A stretch of 29,332 nt of DNA from Candidatus Zixiibacteriota bacterium (GCA_023127875.1 JAGMFA010000005.1:1-29332); one strand, 5' to 3'. Shown: positions 7,977 through 16,650, numbered from the stretch's first letter. Numbers and translations are program-made. Notes: a model not told the origin generated them from the letters alone.

Positions 7977-8003
7977 GTCTATTCGATAAGAACATAGAAG
8001 CAT

Positions 8004-8076
8004 TCCCGCGTAACTCAGTTGGTAGAGTGGGTGGCTGTTAACCACCTCGTCGCTGGTTCGAGTCCAGCCGCGGGAG
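8004..8076 (+). tRNA. tRNA-Asn (anticodon GTT)
   Basis: The 73-base gene folds as a full cloverleaf. The acceptor stem TCCCGCG (8004-8010) pairs with CGCGGGA (8069-8075). The D arm is ACTC...GAGT, and the anticodon stem GGTGG/CCACC closes the loop CTGTTAA with GTT at 8037-8039. The T arm GCTGG (8052-8056) pairs with CCAGC (8064-8068) around TTCGAGT. The discriminator is G8076. CCA is not encoded, so it must be added enzymatically. A GCTTTTT run directly after the gene may help end transcription. Confidence 0.95.
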
Positions 8077-8100
8077 CTTTTTGCTTTGAGGATTCAGTTT

Positions 8101-8214
8101 GTTGGGTGGCTGTTAATCCCGCCTGTGGCGGGGGAAGAATCCTATAAATTCAACATGTCTCAGATTGGAGATTCTTCGCCCCCCGTACGGGGGACTCAGA
8201 ATGACATTTTTCGA
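8101..8214. repeat. Palindromic repeat cluster after tRNA-Asn
   Basis: The gap between the tRNA and the TPR lipoprotein gene holds repeats, no gene. There is a CCCGCC/GGCGGG hairpin near 8118-8132, then AGATTCTTCGCC...GGACTCAGAATGACAT, a fragment of the same family as the long element at 11487-11587. GGGTGGCTGTTAA near 8104 repeats 13 bases of the tRNA anticodon arm, probably by chance or as a small duplication. Confidence 0.5.
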
Positions 8215-8264
8215 CAGGCTCTTAAGTTAGGTTCTGGTGTTTAGAAACTCAACTTCTATTTCTT

Positions 8265-8663
8265 CTAATCAGACGATGCTGAACTCGTATCCTGAATATT
8301 CGGTATGCTGCCTTTTTCCATCGTCTCCAGCATATATCGAGCATCATCGGCCAGATCACAGTCCGGATATTTCTCAATTACCTTTCTGTAATTTTCTCTT
8401 GCCTTCTCATAATCCTTTAAATTCTCCGAGTAAACAAAGCCAATTAGAAACTGAGCTTTGCAAGCACGTGGACTGTCGGGATAAACTTTCAAAATCTCCT
8501 TATAGGTTTTTATGGCAGATTGAAAGTCTCCTTTTTCTGAATGGTCTTGTGCCTCAGTGTAAAGCTCCTCTTCAGTTTTTTTGCCGTTGGAGCTCGAAGA
8601 GCAGGAAAATATCAAACTTCCGATAATCAGCATTGCCGTGATGCTTACTATTAGGTTTTTCAA
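8265..8663 (-). CDS. TPR-repeat lipoprotein
   Basis: The 132-aa protein has a hydrophobic start and a lipobox-like IFSC ending at Cys21, then a Ser-rich linker. Residues about 34-115 hold two tetratricopeptide units (YTEAQDHSEKGDFQSAIKTYKEILKVYPDSP and the FLIGFVYSENLKDYEKARENYRKVIEKYPDC part), like BamD or YbgF/CpoB fragments. The start is TTG at 8663 with a strong GGAGGAGG about 8 bases upstream on the minus strand. It lies 48 bases downstream of clpB and is probably read through from it. It is likely anchored in a membrane facing the periplasm and serves protein-protein contacts; no specific partner can be named. Confidence 0.75.
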   Translation of the reverse strand: MKNLIVSITAMLIIGSLIFSCSSSSNGKKTEEELYTEAQDHSEKGDFQSAIKTYKEILKVYPDSPRACKAQFLIGFVYSENLKDYEKARENYRKVIEKYPDCDLADDARYMLETMEKGSIPNIQDTSSASSD

Positions 8664-8711
8664 TTTCAGAACCTCCTCCTTTCAAAGGTATATCGAAAAA
8701 AATCGACCTTT

Positions 8712-11318
8712 TTACTCAAAAACTATCTGGTCGACCTTGACGTCGATTTTTATTTTGTCCTCAGGTTTGAATTTTCCTTTCAGAATCTTATTGGCTAAAG
8801 GCTGAGTGATCAGTTTCTGTATTGTCCTTTTCAGAGGTCTGGCGCCGAAGGCTGGATCAAAGCCCACCTTGGCCAGATAGTCTCTTGCCTTATCAGTCAA
8901 GCTTGCGCTGATCTCCTGTTCAGCTAATCTTTGATTGACCTCCTTGAGTTGTAAATCGACGATATTCTTTATGCTTTCAAAAGATAGTGAACGAAACACT
9001 ATTATCTCGTCTATACGATTCAAAAACTCAGGTCTTAGTGATTTTCTCAAAAGATTTAAGACCTCCGAACTCATTTGTTGATATATTTGATCCTCATTTT
9101 CTGGGGTGATAGTTTGGGACATCTCCGCTATCAAGGATGCCCCGATATTGGAGGTCATAATCAGAATAGCGTTTTTAAAGCTGACCGTCCTTCCCTGATT
9201 ATCGGTAAGTCTCCCATCGTCTAATACCTGGAGCAGAAGATTGAATACCTCGGCATGTGCCTTTTCGATCTCATCGAAAAGGATAACACAATATGGTCGG
9301 CGTCTGACCGCCTCGGTTAGCTGTCCTCCCTCTTCATATCCCACATATCCCGGAGGCGCGCCTATCAGCCGGGAGACTGAAAACCTCTCCATGTATTCGG
9401 ACATATCAATTCTGATTAAGGCGTTTTCATCACCATATAAAGCTTGTGCCAGTGCTTTTGCTAACTCAGTCTTTCCCACGCCGGTGGGACCAAGAAATAT
9501 GAATGAACCGATGGGTCGTTTGGGATCGGAAAGTCCTGCCCGTGCGCTCCGCACCACGTTAGCCACCGTTTCCACCGCCTGGTTTTGTCCCACCACTCTC
9601 TGGTGTAGTTGATCCTCAAGTTTGATCAGTTTCTCAGTCTCGGTCTCAGTCAATTTGGTCACCGGAATGCTGGTCCATTTGGATACCACCTGGGCTATAT
9701 CGTCTTCATCCACCTCCTCTTTGAGCATCTTTTTTCCTTTTTGGATCTTCGTCAGAATATGATTCTGCTCCTTAAGCTCTTTTTGCAAATGATTTACCTC
9801 TCCATATCGCAACTTTGCCGCCTTTTCATAATTTGCTTCCCTCTCTGCCTTGTCCGCCTCGATTTTTGTTTGTTCCAGTTTCTCCTTAAGCTCCCGGATG
9901 TGGGTTACAATTGCCTTCTCCTTGAGCCAGTGATCCTTAAGCTCTGCTTCCTCTTTTCTAAGAGTTTTCAGCTCCTCTTCGATAGGCTTAAGCCTTTCCT
10001 TAGCGTCTTTCTCTTTTTTGACTGCTTGCTTTTCAATCTCCAGTTGCCTTATCTTTTTGATCACCACATCCAACTCCTCCGGCATGCTGTCGATTTGTAT
10101 TCGTAGGTCAGCCGCGGCCTCATCCACCAAGTCTATGGCTTTGTCCGGAAGGAATCTATCGGTTATGTATCTTTCTGAAAGTTTAGCCGCCGCCACCAGG
10201 GCGGAATCCTGAATTCTCACTCCGTGATGCACCTCATATCTCTCCTTAAGTCCTCGCAGGATAGATATGGTTTCTTCCACCGAGGGCTCTCCGATTAACA
10301 CGGGAGAAAAGCGTCTTTCTAAAGCGGCGTCTTTTTCTATGTTTTTTCGGTATTCATCCAGTGTGGTGGCGCCGACACAGCGCAGTTCTCCCCGGGCAAG
10401 TGCTGGTTTTAACATATTGGAAGCGTCCATTGCACCACCCACTGCTCCCGCGCCCACTATGGTGTGAAGCTCGTCAATGAAAAGGATGATGTTCCCCTGT
10501 GCTTTCTCAATCTCCTTTAGGATGGCTTTGAGTCGCTCCTCGAATTCGCCTCTGAACTTTGATCCGGCAATAAGTGAGCCTAAATCCAAAGCAACCACCC
10601 GACGTCCTTTCAGAGATTCCGGAACATCGCCCTGGGCGATTTTCAACGCCAAACCTTCCGCGATAGCGGTTTTCCCCACGCCCGGCTCGCCAATGAGAAC
10701 CGGGTTGTTTTTGGTGCGCCGGGAAAGAACCTTAATTACCCTGCGGATTTCTTCATCTCTGCCTATTACCGGGTCTAACTTTCCTTTCCTGGCAAGTTCA
10801 GTCAGATCGCGACTGTATTTTTCCAAAACCTGATATTTTGATTCCGGCGTCTGATCTGTCACCCTCTGGCTCCCTCTGATTTTGGTTAAAACCTGATAAA
10901 TTCCTTCCTTGTTCACTTTCAACTCTTGGAGCATCTGACCTGCTTTGGTATCCCTTGCCTCTGCAATAGCGATCAAAAGATGCTCCACACTGACATACTC
11001 ATCTTTCAAAGCCTTTGCCTCTTTTTCGGCTGAGGCAAGCACGTTTCCCAGGGCAGGGGAGAGGTAAATTTGCGGAGCCTGTCCGGGGGCATACATTTTG
11101 GGCAAAAGAGAGATTTCATCCTTTAGCTTTTCCTTCAAAGAGGAAACGTCCACTCCCATCTGGCTCAAAATGATCTCCGTTAAACTCTCCTCCTGCTCCA
11201 AAAGAGCCAAAAGCAAGTGTTCTGTCTCTATCTGAGAGTTGTTATGGCTTTGAGCTAACTCATGCGCATATTGCAGAGCATCCTGCGAGCGTTCAGTGAA
11301 TTTGTCTAATCTAACCAT
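8712..11318 (-). CDS. clpB: ATP-dependent disaggregase ClpB
   Basis: The 868-aa product has the full ClpB order: N-terminal double Clp-N repeat (1-145), first AAA+ module with Walker A GEPGVGKT and sensor/arginine-finger segments, a long coiled-coil middle domain (about 400-530, Glu/Lys-rich heptads), and the second AAA+ module with Walker A GPTGVGKT and the D2-small domain to the end. It has the ClpB-length M domain and lacks the LGF-type ClpP-binding loop, so it is the Hsp104-type disaggregase that works with DnaK in the cytosol. The ATG at 11318 has AGGA 7 bases upstream. A 26-codon copy of its own 5' end, including the ribosome site, lies just upstream (11393-11473). No clear heat-shock promoter or CIRCE element was found. 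Confidence 0.97.
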   Translation of the reverse strand: MVRLDKFTERSQDALQYAHELAQSHNNSQIETEHLLLALLEQEESLTEIILSQMGVDVSSLKEKLKDEISLLPKMYAPGQAPQIYLSPALGNVLASAEKEAKALKDEYVSVEHLLIAIAEARDTKAGQMLQELKVNKEGIYQVLTKIRGSQRVTDQTPESKYQVLEKYSRDLTELARKGKLDPVIGRDEEIRRVIKVLSRRTKNNPVLIGEPGVGKTAIAEGLALKIAQGDVPESLKGRRVVALDLGSLIAGSKFRGEFEERLKAILKEIEKAQGNIILFIDELHTIVGAGAVGGAMDASNMLKPALARGELRCVGATTLDEYRKNIEKDAALERRFSPVLIGEPSVEETISILRGLKERYEVHHGVRIQDSALVAAAKLSERYITDRFLPDKAIDLVDEAAADLRIQIDSMPEELDVVIKKIRQLEIEKQAVKKEKDAKERLKPIEEELKTLRKEEAELKDHWLKEKAIVTHIRELKEKLEQTKIEADKAEREANYEKAAKLRYGEVNHLQKELKEQNHILTKIQKGKKMLKEEVDEDDIAQVVSKWTSIPVTKLTETETEKLIKLEDQLHQRVVGQNQAVETVANVVRSARAGLSDPKRPIGSFIFLGPTGVGKTELAKALAQALYGDENALIRIDMSEYMERFSVSRLIGAPPGYVGYEEGGQLTEAVRRRPYCVILFDEIEKAHAEVFNLLLQVLDDGRLTDNQGRTVSFKNAILIMTSNIGASLIAEMSQTITPENEDQIYQQMSSEVLNLLRKSLRPEFLNRIDEIIVFRSLSFESIKNIVDLQLKEVNQRLAEQEISASLTDKARDYLAKVGFDPAFGARPLKRTIQKLITQPLANKILKGKFKPEDKIKIDVKVDQIVFE

Positions 11319-11331
11319 GGCAAAATCCTGA

Positions 11332-11390
11332 CCTCACCCCCTTGTGTTCCCCCTCTCCTTGTTTAAGGAGAGGGGGACAGGGGGAGAGGT
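11332..11390. repeat. CCCCCTCTCC/GGAGAGGGGG palindrome
   Basis: A 12-bp perfect stem, CCCCCTCTCCTT at 11349-11360 with AAGGAGAGGGGG at 11365-11376, has an outer CCTCACCCCC / GGGGGAGAGG arm. It separates the clpB start from the short duplicated clpB 5' end. In transcripts running into clpB this would form a very stable hairpin in the leader. Confidence 0.8.
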
Positions 11391-11392
11391 TT

Positions 11393-11473
11393 TTAGTTAT
11401 GGCTTTGAGCCAGCTCATTTGCGTATTGCAGGGCATCCTGCGAACGTTCCGTGAATCTCTCTAATCTAACCAT
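11393..11473 (-). pseudogene. 26-codon duplicate of the clpB 5' end
   Basis: This is a small complete frame on the minus strand: ATG at 11473, 26 codons, TAA at 11395-11393. The peptide begins [18 protein letters not shown] and ends ELAQSHN, against [18 protein letters not shown]...ELAQSHNN in clpB itself. By my alignment 10 of 78 bases differ and only three residues change, all conservatively (D5E, K6R, H19N). The CAGGATT ribosome site is duplicated as well. It is either a remnant of a tandem duplication split by the palindrome at 11332-11390, or a translated leader peptide; the mostly synonymous differences leave the second open. Confidence 0.8.
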
Positions 11474-11486
11474 ATCTTAATCCTGA

Positions 11487-11587
11487 TGTCATTCTGAGCG
11501 TAGCGAAGAATCTCGTTTCTATCTCCGTATACGCAAACCCAGCTGGATGAAGATACGGAGAGATGTTTCGCTTCGCTCAGCATGACA
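11487..11587. repeat. Long palindromic repeat (TGTCATTCTGAGCG type)
   Basis: The left end TGTCATTCTGAGCG...AGCGAA pairs with the right end TTCGCTTCGCTCAGCATGACA, and an inner arm TCTCCGTAT (11522-11530) pairs with ATACGGAGA (11553-11561). The TGTCATTCTGAGCGAAGCGAAG motif is, to my knowledge, a widespread dispersed repeat in environmental genomes. A fragment of the same family occurs near 8170-8205. Confidence 0.8.
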
Positions 11588-11599
11588 ACCAAACTCATC

Positions 11600-11756
11600 C
11601 GGACAGGGACGAGCCCTGTCCCTACGTTTGCTCATGTGTAGGGACAGCCCTTTCCGCCAGAGGCGGTCAGACGACCGTCCGTCTGGACGGATCCGCCTTC
11701 GGCGGAGTGGCTGTCCGAAATCCTTTGACGCCAAGGCGTGAAGCCTCGGCTACGCG
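11600..11756. repeat. Cluster of GC-rich palindromes
   Basis: Successive inverted repeats fill this stretch: CAGGGAC/GTCCCTG, GGGACAGCC...GGCTGTCC as an outer arm, CGCC/GGCGG pairs, GACGGTC-type and GTCCGTC/GACGGATC pairs, and at the end a half-copy of the GGCTACGCG element (11748-11756). No plausible gene is present between 11474 and 11892; from 11757 to 11892 I see only a weak CAGGGC/GCCCTG hairpin near 11823. Confidence 0.65.
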
Positions 11757-11892
11757 GTAATTAGCTTGGTGGCGGGATAAATTCCCGTCACTATGGGAGA
11801 CAATTAAACACACCTCATAGAGCAGGGCATTTAGCCCTGCGAATAGGATTTTTCAACAGCGTTTAAAGGTAAACACTCCAAATGCTTTAAGT

Positions 11893-12189
11893 TCACTCGG
11901 ATTCATCTTTGAAAAGCGAATCCCAATTTTTTTTTCTAGCCTCTTTGGGGTCTAAATTTTGATCCTTTTGGAAAAATGCGCTTTTGGGCCGGAAATAGTC
12001 ACAGAAGTTGCCCCGCTCCTTGTATCTCACCCACTCCGCCTGTGGCTCCTTGCATTGATGAAAAGCTTCTTTGTCGTAAAATTCGCAATTATAACAGCAA
12101 CGCAAGTCAGAGTCGCAATGAGGACAAGTATCCTTCCGATGAATCTTCTCTTTTACCTCAACGGTTTCTCCGCATTTCCAGCAAAGCAT
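11893..12189 (-). CDS. Small Cys-rich probable zinc protein
   Basis: This 98-aa protein is unnamed. It has a rubredoxin/zinc-ribbon pattern: CWKC at residues 3-6, CPHC at about 22-25, then CCYNCEFY and a later QCKEP and FCDYF. Four of these Cys pairs could bind one or two zinc ions. The C-terminal third is charged. The ATG at 12189 has GGGAG 9 bases upstream on the minus strand, and it starts only 13 bases after the prfB stop, so it is almost certainly in the prfB operon. That placement hints at a translation-related role but nothing more. I recall similar proteins only as hypotheticals. Confidence 0.75.
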   Translation of the reverse strand: MLCWKCGETVEVKEKIHRKDTCPHCDSDLRCCYNCEFYDKEAFHQCKEPQAEWVRYKERGNFCDYFRPKSAFFQKDQNLDPKEARKKNWDSLFKDESE

Positions 12190-12202
12190 GGAATCTTTCT
12201 CC

Positions 12203-13313
12203 CTATTTTCTTTCGGTATTTTCCTTCGAGCTTAAATAGGCTTGAATGAACTGATCGATATCACCGTCCATCACTGTCTGAACGTCTCCCGTCTCCACGT
12301 TGGTGCGGTGATCTTTGACCATGTTGTATGGATGAAACACGTAAGATCTGATCTGGCTTCCCCATTCGATCTTCTTTTTCTGGCTTTCCAATTTCTCCTG
12401 CTTCTTCTCCTCTTCTTCCTTATAGTATTGGTATAACCGGGATTTCAGGACCTTCAAGGCATTGTCTTTATTCCTGAACTGAGAGCGCTCAGACTGACAT
12501 TGAACCACGATTCCGGTAGGCATGTGCGTGATCCTAACTGCAGAGGAAACTTTGTTCACATGCTGTCCTCCGGCACCGGAGGAGCGGAAGGTCTCAATCC
12601 TTAGATCGTCATCCTTTATCTCCACGGTGATGTTGTCCTCAATCTCCGGATAGACGAATACCGAAGCAAAGGAGGTATGTCTTCTCTTGTTGGCGTCGAA
12701 GGGAGAGATGCGCACCAGACGGTGAACCCCGCTTTCACCTTTAAGATACCCGTAAGCATACCCTCCGGTTATCTCCAAAGTGGCACTTTTTATCCCCGCC
12801 TCTTCGCCCGCCAGAAAATCGATGGTCTCATATTTGTATCCCTTTTTCTCCACCCATCTGGTATACATGCGCAGAAGCATCTGCGCCCAATCCTGAGACT
12901 CTGTTCCTCCTGCTCCTGAATGAATGGCAAGCAAAGCGTTTTTGGCATCGTCTCCACCCGACAAAACGGTCTGGAACTCAAATTCGTCAAGCTCTTTTTT
13001 CAGCTCAAGTAAGTTAGCGAATGCCTCCTCTTCTGTCTGATGGTCTTTTTCTTCTTCAGCTAAGCTTTTTAAAAGGGAAACATCTTCGGCTTTTTGGGAA
13101 AGCTTCAGCCATCTTTGGGACCACCACTTTAATTCGCTGATCTCCTTTAACACCAGCTGAGCTTTTTGGTTGTCGTTCCAGAAGTTAGGCTGTTGAGAAA
13201 TTTTCTCCAGCTCTTTGATCTTCTTTTCCTTCTCCTCCAGATCAAAGATACTCCCGTAATTTTCCCAATCTTTCCTTGATATTGTCAATAGTTACATCCA
13301 ATTCCGTAGCCAT
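12203..13313 (-). CDS. prfB: Peptide chain release factor 2, programmed +1 frameshift
   Basis: RF2 releases nascent chains at UGA and UAA. The class-I motifs are present: GAGGQ (peptidyl-tRNA hydrolysis) in SSGAGGQHVNKVSS and the RF2-specific SPF anticodon-like tripeptide in VRISPFDANKRR. The true start is the ATG at 13313, preceded by AAAGGAGGAGATA. From there 23 codons read MATELDVTIDNIKERLGKLREYL to CTT at 13247-13245, followed directly by in-frame TGA (13244-13242). Skipping one base gives GAT CTG GAG and continues the family sequence. A GGGAG just upstream of TATCTTTGA mimics the internal Shine-Dalgarno of the classical E. coli site. RF2 thus autoregulates: low RF2 favours frameshifting. 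A strict ORF reader would place a false start at 13288. Confidence 0.96.
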
Positions 13314-13369
13314 TATCTCCTCCTTTGAGCAAATAAAGGGTCGTTTTTTTGTCCTCCTTATTGCTTTTT

Positions 13370-13397
13370 AATATAAGCCTTAATCTGACAAAGTCAA
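13370..13397 (-). promoter_or_regulatory. Promoter of the prfB operon
   Basis: On the minus strand TTGACT (13397-13392) and TATATT (13375-13370) are 16 bases apart. The predicted start near 13363 gives a 50-base leader before the prfB ATG. It is back-to-back with the promoter at 13456. Confidence 0.65.
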
Positions 13398-13455
13398 ATT
13401 CTTTATGCCTTAGCATACGTTCTATGACGTGACATTGTCAATCCATCTTTTTTAA

Positions 13456-13484
13456 TTGACAACAATCTGTGATCATCATATTTT
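13456..13484 (+). promoter_or_regulatory. Promoter of the 13519 small-gene operon
   Basis: A perfect TTGACA (13456-13461) and TATTTT (13479-13484) are 17 bases apart. Transcription would start near 13492, about 27 bases before the TTG start codon at 13519. Confidence 0.7.
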
Positions 13485-13518
13485 GCGCTCAACTTAGAAA
13501 GAAAAAAGGAGGTTTGAT

Positions 13519-13689
13519 TTGTCTAAGTCTGAAAAGCATAAGAAGGGGAATAAGATCTTCTGGGCGTTGGTACTGATAGTCGTCGGGGTTTTGATTTTGC
13601 TTCATAATCTTGGATATGTAAGAGAAGATATCATACGTTTCTGGCCCGTGCTTATCATCCTCTGGGGCATTAAGAAGTTGATCGAATGA
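13519..13689 (+). CDS. 56-aa LiaF-type/DUF5668 membrane protein
   Basis: This short gene starts at TTG 13519 with a strong AAGGAGG 6 bases upstream. The 56-aa product has a basic N-terminus (SKSEKHKKGNK), a first hydrophobic helix (IFWALVLIVVGVLILL), a short charged turn (GYVREDIIR), and a second helix FWPVLIILWGIKKLIE. That FWPVLxILWG ending is typical of the DUF5668/LiaI-LiaF-like transmembrane domain found in cell-envelope stress proteins. It is likely an inner-membrane hairpin. The palindrome at 13707 follows. Whether the MgtE-like gene at 13792 is co-transcribed is uncertain. Confidence 0.8.
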   Translation: MSKSEKHKKGNKIFWALVLIVVGVLILLHNLGYVREDIIRFWPVLIILWGIKKLIE

Positions 13690-13706
13690 ATGGGACAGGT
13701 TAACTG

Positions 13707-13737
13707 GCGTAGCCAAGCCGTAAAGGCTTGCCTACGC
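13707..13737. repeat. GCGTAGC/CTACGC palindromic repeat
   Basis: A near-perfect 13-bp stem, GCGTAGCCAAGCC (13707-13719) with GGCTTGCCTACGC (13725-13737), around GTAAA. It is a short member of the dispersed GCGTAGC family and could also act as a transcription attenuator between the two flanking genes. Confidence 0.85.
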
Positions 13738-13791
13738 TGAACCTGGACGAAACGCAATACTCTTGTTTAAAAAAAGGGGCTTTGATCGGTC

Positions 13792-15075
13792 ATGAAAAGC
13801 GGCGTTCAACAAGAAAGCCTGAAAATGTTTGTTTTCCTTTCGGAGATTTTGAACCGAAGGGTTATAGATTCTGAAGGGAAGATCATCGGCCAGGTGGTAG
13901 ATTTGCGGGTTAAACTGGGGGAGATCTTCCCTCCAGTGGTCTCCGTTCGCGTTCGGCAAAAGGGGAAAAGGAAAATCACTTCGTTTCCTTGGCGTGTGGT
14001 GGCAAGCATTAACGGGAATGAGATCAAATTGAAGCAGGACGCGGAAAGTCAAAGGGTGGATATAGACGTACAGGAGGGAGAGATACTTTTAAGAGACGAG
14101 ATTTTGGATAAACAAGTGGTAGACACATTTGGTGCCAAAGTTGAGAGGGTGAACGATTTTCATCTTTTACTGGCTGAGGGACAGCTGCGGGTGGTGCATG
14201 TGGATTTTGGCATAAGAGGTATACTCCGCCGTCTGGGCTGGATCAAGTACGTGGATGCTTTAACCAACTGGCTTTTTGCCTACCAGATCCCGAAGAAGCT
14301 TCTGTCTTGGAAGTATATTCAACCCCTCTCGCATGATCCCAGAAAGAAAGCTCTGAAGCTCAATGTAACACATCGCAAACTTTCCGAAATTCATCCGCCC
14401 GATCTGGCGGACATCTTAGAGGAATTGGATCGACACGAACGGTCTTATGTGTTTAAATCCTTGGATTTAGAGACTCAAGCAGATACATTGGAGGAAGCAG
14501 ACGATCAAACCAGAATCTCTTTAATTGAGGAGTTATCCAAGGAGCGCGCATCAGACATACTGGAGGAGATGGAGCCGGATGAGGCGGTAGACCTACTTCA
14601 GGATTTGCCGGATGAAAAGAAGCAGGAGTTGATTAAAGGTTTAGAGGAAGATAAAAGGGAAGAGTTAGAGGAGCTTTTAGAATTTGAGGAGGAAACTGCT
14701 GGGGGTATAATGACGACTGATTACATTTCGTGCTTGGAGGCAGATAGTGTGGAAAAAGTAATGGGGATCTTCAAGCAATCGGATAACCCTCTGGATAACA
14801 CTTCATACATTTACGTGACTGACGAACGAGAAAAGCTCCTTGGAGTGGTAACACTGCGTGATTTGATTTTGAATTCACCGGAAGTGAAGGTTGGCAGTTT
14901 TATGAAGAGAGATGTTATCAAGTTAAGAGTCGATGATTCATTAAAGCAAGTCGCTGAAATCTTTACTAAATATAAGTTCTTGACCATCCCGGTGGTGGAT
15001 CAACAAAATCGGATAGAAGGAATAATAACCTTGAGAGACGGCGTGGAAGCGATCTTCCCGGAATTCGGAGAATAA
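13792..15075 (+). CDS. PRC-barrel / MgtE_N / CBS cytosolic protein
   Basis: The 427-aa soluble protein has two PRC-barrel-like modules (about 14-90, FLSEILNRRVIDSEGKIIGQ; and about 99-155, LLRDEILDKQVVDTFGAKVE), an MgtE N-terminal superhelix (about 200-305, many EELDRHE and LEEMEPDEAVDLLQDLPDE repeats), and a pair of CBS domains (about 310-425, ending TIPVVDQQNRIEGIITLRDG). It has no transmembrane segment, so it is the regulatory half of an MgtE Mg2+ channel detached from any pore. In MgtE these domains sense intracellular Mg2+. The next gene is an Nramp-family transporter, which suggests the two act together as sensor and transporter. The ribosome site at the ATG 13792 is weak (AGGGG about 12 bases upstream); an ATG at 13825 is an alternative start. 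Confidence 0.85.
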   Translation: MKSGVQQESLKMFVFLSEILNRRVIDSEGKIIGQVVDLRVKLGEIFPPVVSVRVRQKGKRKITSFPWRVVASINGNEIKLKQDAESQRVDIDVQEGEILLRDEILDKQVVDTFGAKVERVNDFHLLLAEGQLRVVHVDFGIRGILRRLGWIKYVDALTNWLFAYQIPKKLLSWKYIQPLSHDPRKKALKLNVTHRKLSEIHPPDLADILEELDRHERSYVFKSLDLETQADTLEEADDQTRISLIEELSKERASDILEEMEPDEAVDLLQDLPDEKKQELIKGLEEDKREELEELLEFEEETAGGIMTTDYISCLEADSVEKVMGIFKQSDNPLDNTSYIYVTDEREKLLGVVTLRDLILNSPEVKVGSFMKRDVIKLRVDDSLKQVAEIFTKYKFLTIPVVDQQNRIEGIITLRDGVEAIFPEFGE

Positions 15076-15084
15076 TGAGAACGT

Positions 15085-15237
15085 AAGATGTCAGATACCA
15101 GACGCCAGACATCAGACATCAGACTCCAGACTTCAGATTAATCCTTATACAACAGTCTCACGAAAGAAAAGATCGAAACTCTGTAATCTGTTTACTGTTA
15201 TCTGCCTACTGGAGTCTGTTATCTGCCTACTGCTGTT
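15085..15237. repeat. Low-complexity CAGAC/CTGTTATCTGCC tracts
   Basis: The gap between the MgtE-like gene and the transporter is built of short imperfect repeats: several CAGAC/CAGAT units (15095-15140) and, 60 bases later, two copies of CTGTTATCTGCCTACT. The two blocks are roughly complementary to one another. It leaves the Nramp gene with no good Shine-Dalgarno. It has no coding capacity. Confidence 0.65.
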
Positions 15238-16488
15238 ATGACTAAAGGACTACTATCAAAATCTCGATGGAGAAATTTGCTTATCTTTCTGGCGGTGATA
15301 GGTCCGGGTATCATCACCTCCAACGTGGACAATGACGCTGGCGGAATTGCCACCTATTCCATCGCCGGGGCACATTTTGGCTATTCCTTGATATGGTCGC
15401 TCATCCCTATCACCTTGGCGCTGATTATAATCCAGGAGATGAGTGCTCGGATGGGTGTGGTTACGGGCAAAGGATTGTCTGATTTGATAAGAGAAAATTT
15501 CGGGGTAAAGATAACCTTCTACCTTTTAATGGCTTTAATCTTCACCAACTTCGGAAACACAATAGCTGAGTTCGCCGGAATAGCCGCCAGCTTGGAAATA
15601 TTTCACGTCTCCAAATATATTTCCGTGCCTCTGGGAGCTCTCTTCGTCTGGATGTTGGTGGTGAAAGGAACCTACAAATCGGTGGAAAAAGTTTTTCTGG
15701 TGGCTTGCCTTTTTTACCTCACCTACATCATATCCGGTTTTTTAGCCAAGCCCGATTGGAATGCTGTAAAAGACAGCATATTGACTCCCGAGCTAAAGTT
15801 CTCTGCCGGAAGTTTTGGCATGTTGATTGGATTGATCGGGACCACCATCGCACCCTGGATGCAGTTTTATCTGCAATCTGCGGTGGTCGAGAAAAATGTT
15901 AAGTTGGAGAATTACAAATACTCCAGGGCAGATGTTATCTCCGGAAGTTTCATAGTAAACTTGGTGGCCCTTTTCATAATAGTTGCCTGCGCTGCTACTC
16001 TTTCCAAAGCAGGAATCAGAATCGAAACAGCAAAAGATGCAGCTTTGGCGTTGGCGCCTCTTGCAGGGAAATATGCTTCCGTTCTTTTTGCCTTCGGTCT
16101 TTTGAATGCATCACTGTTTGCCGCCTCCATATTACCCCTCTCCACCGCCTATGTAGTATGCGAAGGAATGGGCTGGGAGCAGGGGGTGGATAAAAAGTTT
16201 TCCGAAGCCCCTCAGTTCTATGGGTTATATTCCCTTTTGATATTCATAGGAGCTGGGGTGGTGCTCTGGCCCAATCTCCCACTTATCCCCATCATGTTTA
16301 TCTCTCAGGTGATAAACGGCATAGTGCTTCCGGTAATTCTTATCTTCATCTTGATACTCATCAACGACAAAAAGATCATGGGATCATATACCAACGGTAG
16401 AGGTTTTAATATCTTAGCCTGGCTCACCGTCATGATTCTGATTGTCCTCAGTGTTATGCTTCTGTTGCTGATGTTGGGGATAGCCTAG
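15238..16488 (+). CDS. Nramp-family divalent metal transporter, altered metal-site motifs
   Basis: This is a 416-aa inner-membrane protein with about 11 hydrophobic helices and the Nramp start GPGIITS in TM1. The canonical TM1 DPGN aligns to DAGG (Asp33 kept, Asn replaced by Gly36), and the TM6 motif usually read MPH is APW (Met replaced by Ala205). In canonical Nramp the Met thioether gives preference for Mn2+, Fe2+ and other soft ions; its loss favours hard Mg2+ ligation in the Nramp-related magnesium transporters as I recall that work. The neighbouring PRC/MgtE_N/CBS protein fits magnesium. The ATG at 15238 is not preceded by a good ribosome site. Confidence 0.85.
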   Translation: MTKGLLSKSRWRNLLIFLAVIGPGIITSNVDNDAGGIATYSIAGAHFGYSLIWSLIPITLALIIIQEMSARMGVVTGKGLSDLIRENFGVKITFYLLMALIFTNFGNTIAEFAGIAASLEIFHVSKYISVPLGALFVWMLVVKGTYKSVEKVFLVACLFYLTYIISGFLAKPDWNAVKDSILTPELKFSAGSFGMLIGLIGTTIAPWMQFYLQSAVVEKNVKLENYKYSRADVISGSFIVNLVALFIIVACAATLSKAGIRIETAKDAALALAPLAGKYASVLFAFGLLNASLFAASILPLSTAYVVCEGMGWEQGVDKKFSEAPQFYGLYSLLIFIGAGVVLWPNLPLIPIMFISQVINGIVLPVILIFILILINDKKIMGSYTNGRGFNILAWLTVMILIVLSVMLLLLMLGIA

Positions 16489-16650
16489 ATTTTCTCAAAT
16501 CGCCGCCAAACCAAGAAACAAAAGAGACATTTATAGATTAATCAACATCTTCATGCTCGTTCGAGACAAACTTAAACGCTATCTCTGAGAGGCTACCTTG
16601 GCAAGACATTTTTTTCTTTATTAACTTGTTTTTTTAGGTTTTGGGTTTTT

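Noticed and set aside
8101..8116. Second tRNA-like fragment after tRNA-Asn
   Set aside because: Only the 13 bases of the anticodon arm are repeated; no acceptor or T arm follows.
8237..8626. 129-codon plus-strand frame
   Set aside because: It is antisense to the TPR lipoprotein gene, whose minus-strand protein has a clear signal and TPR repeats.
13489..13716. 75-codon minus-strand frame
   Set aside because: It is antisense to the 56-aa DUF5668-type gene, which has a much better start, promoter and family match.
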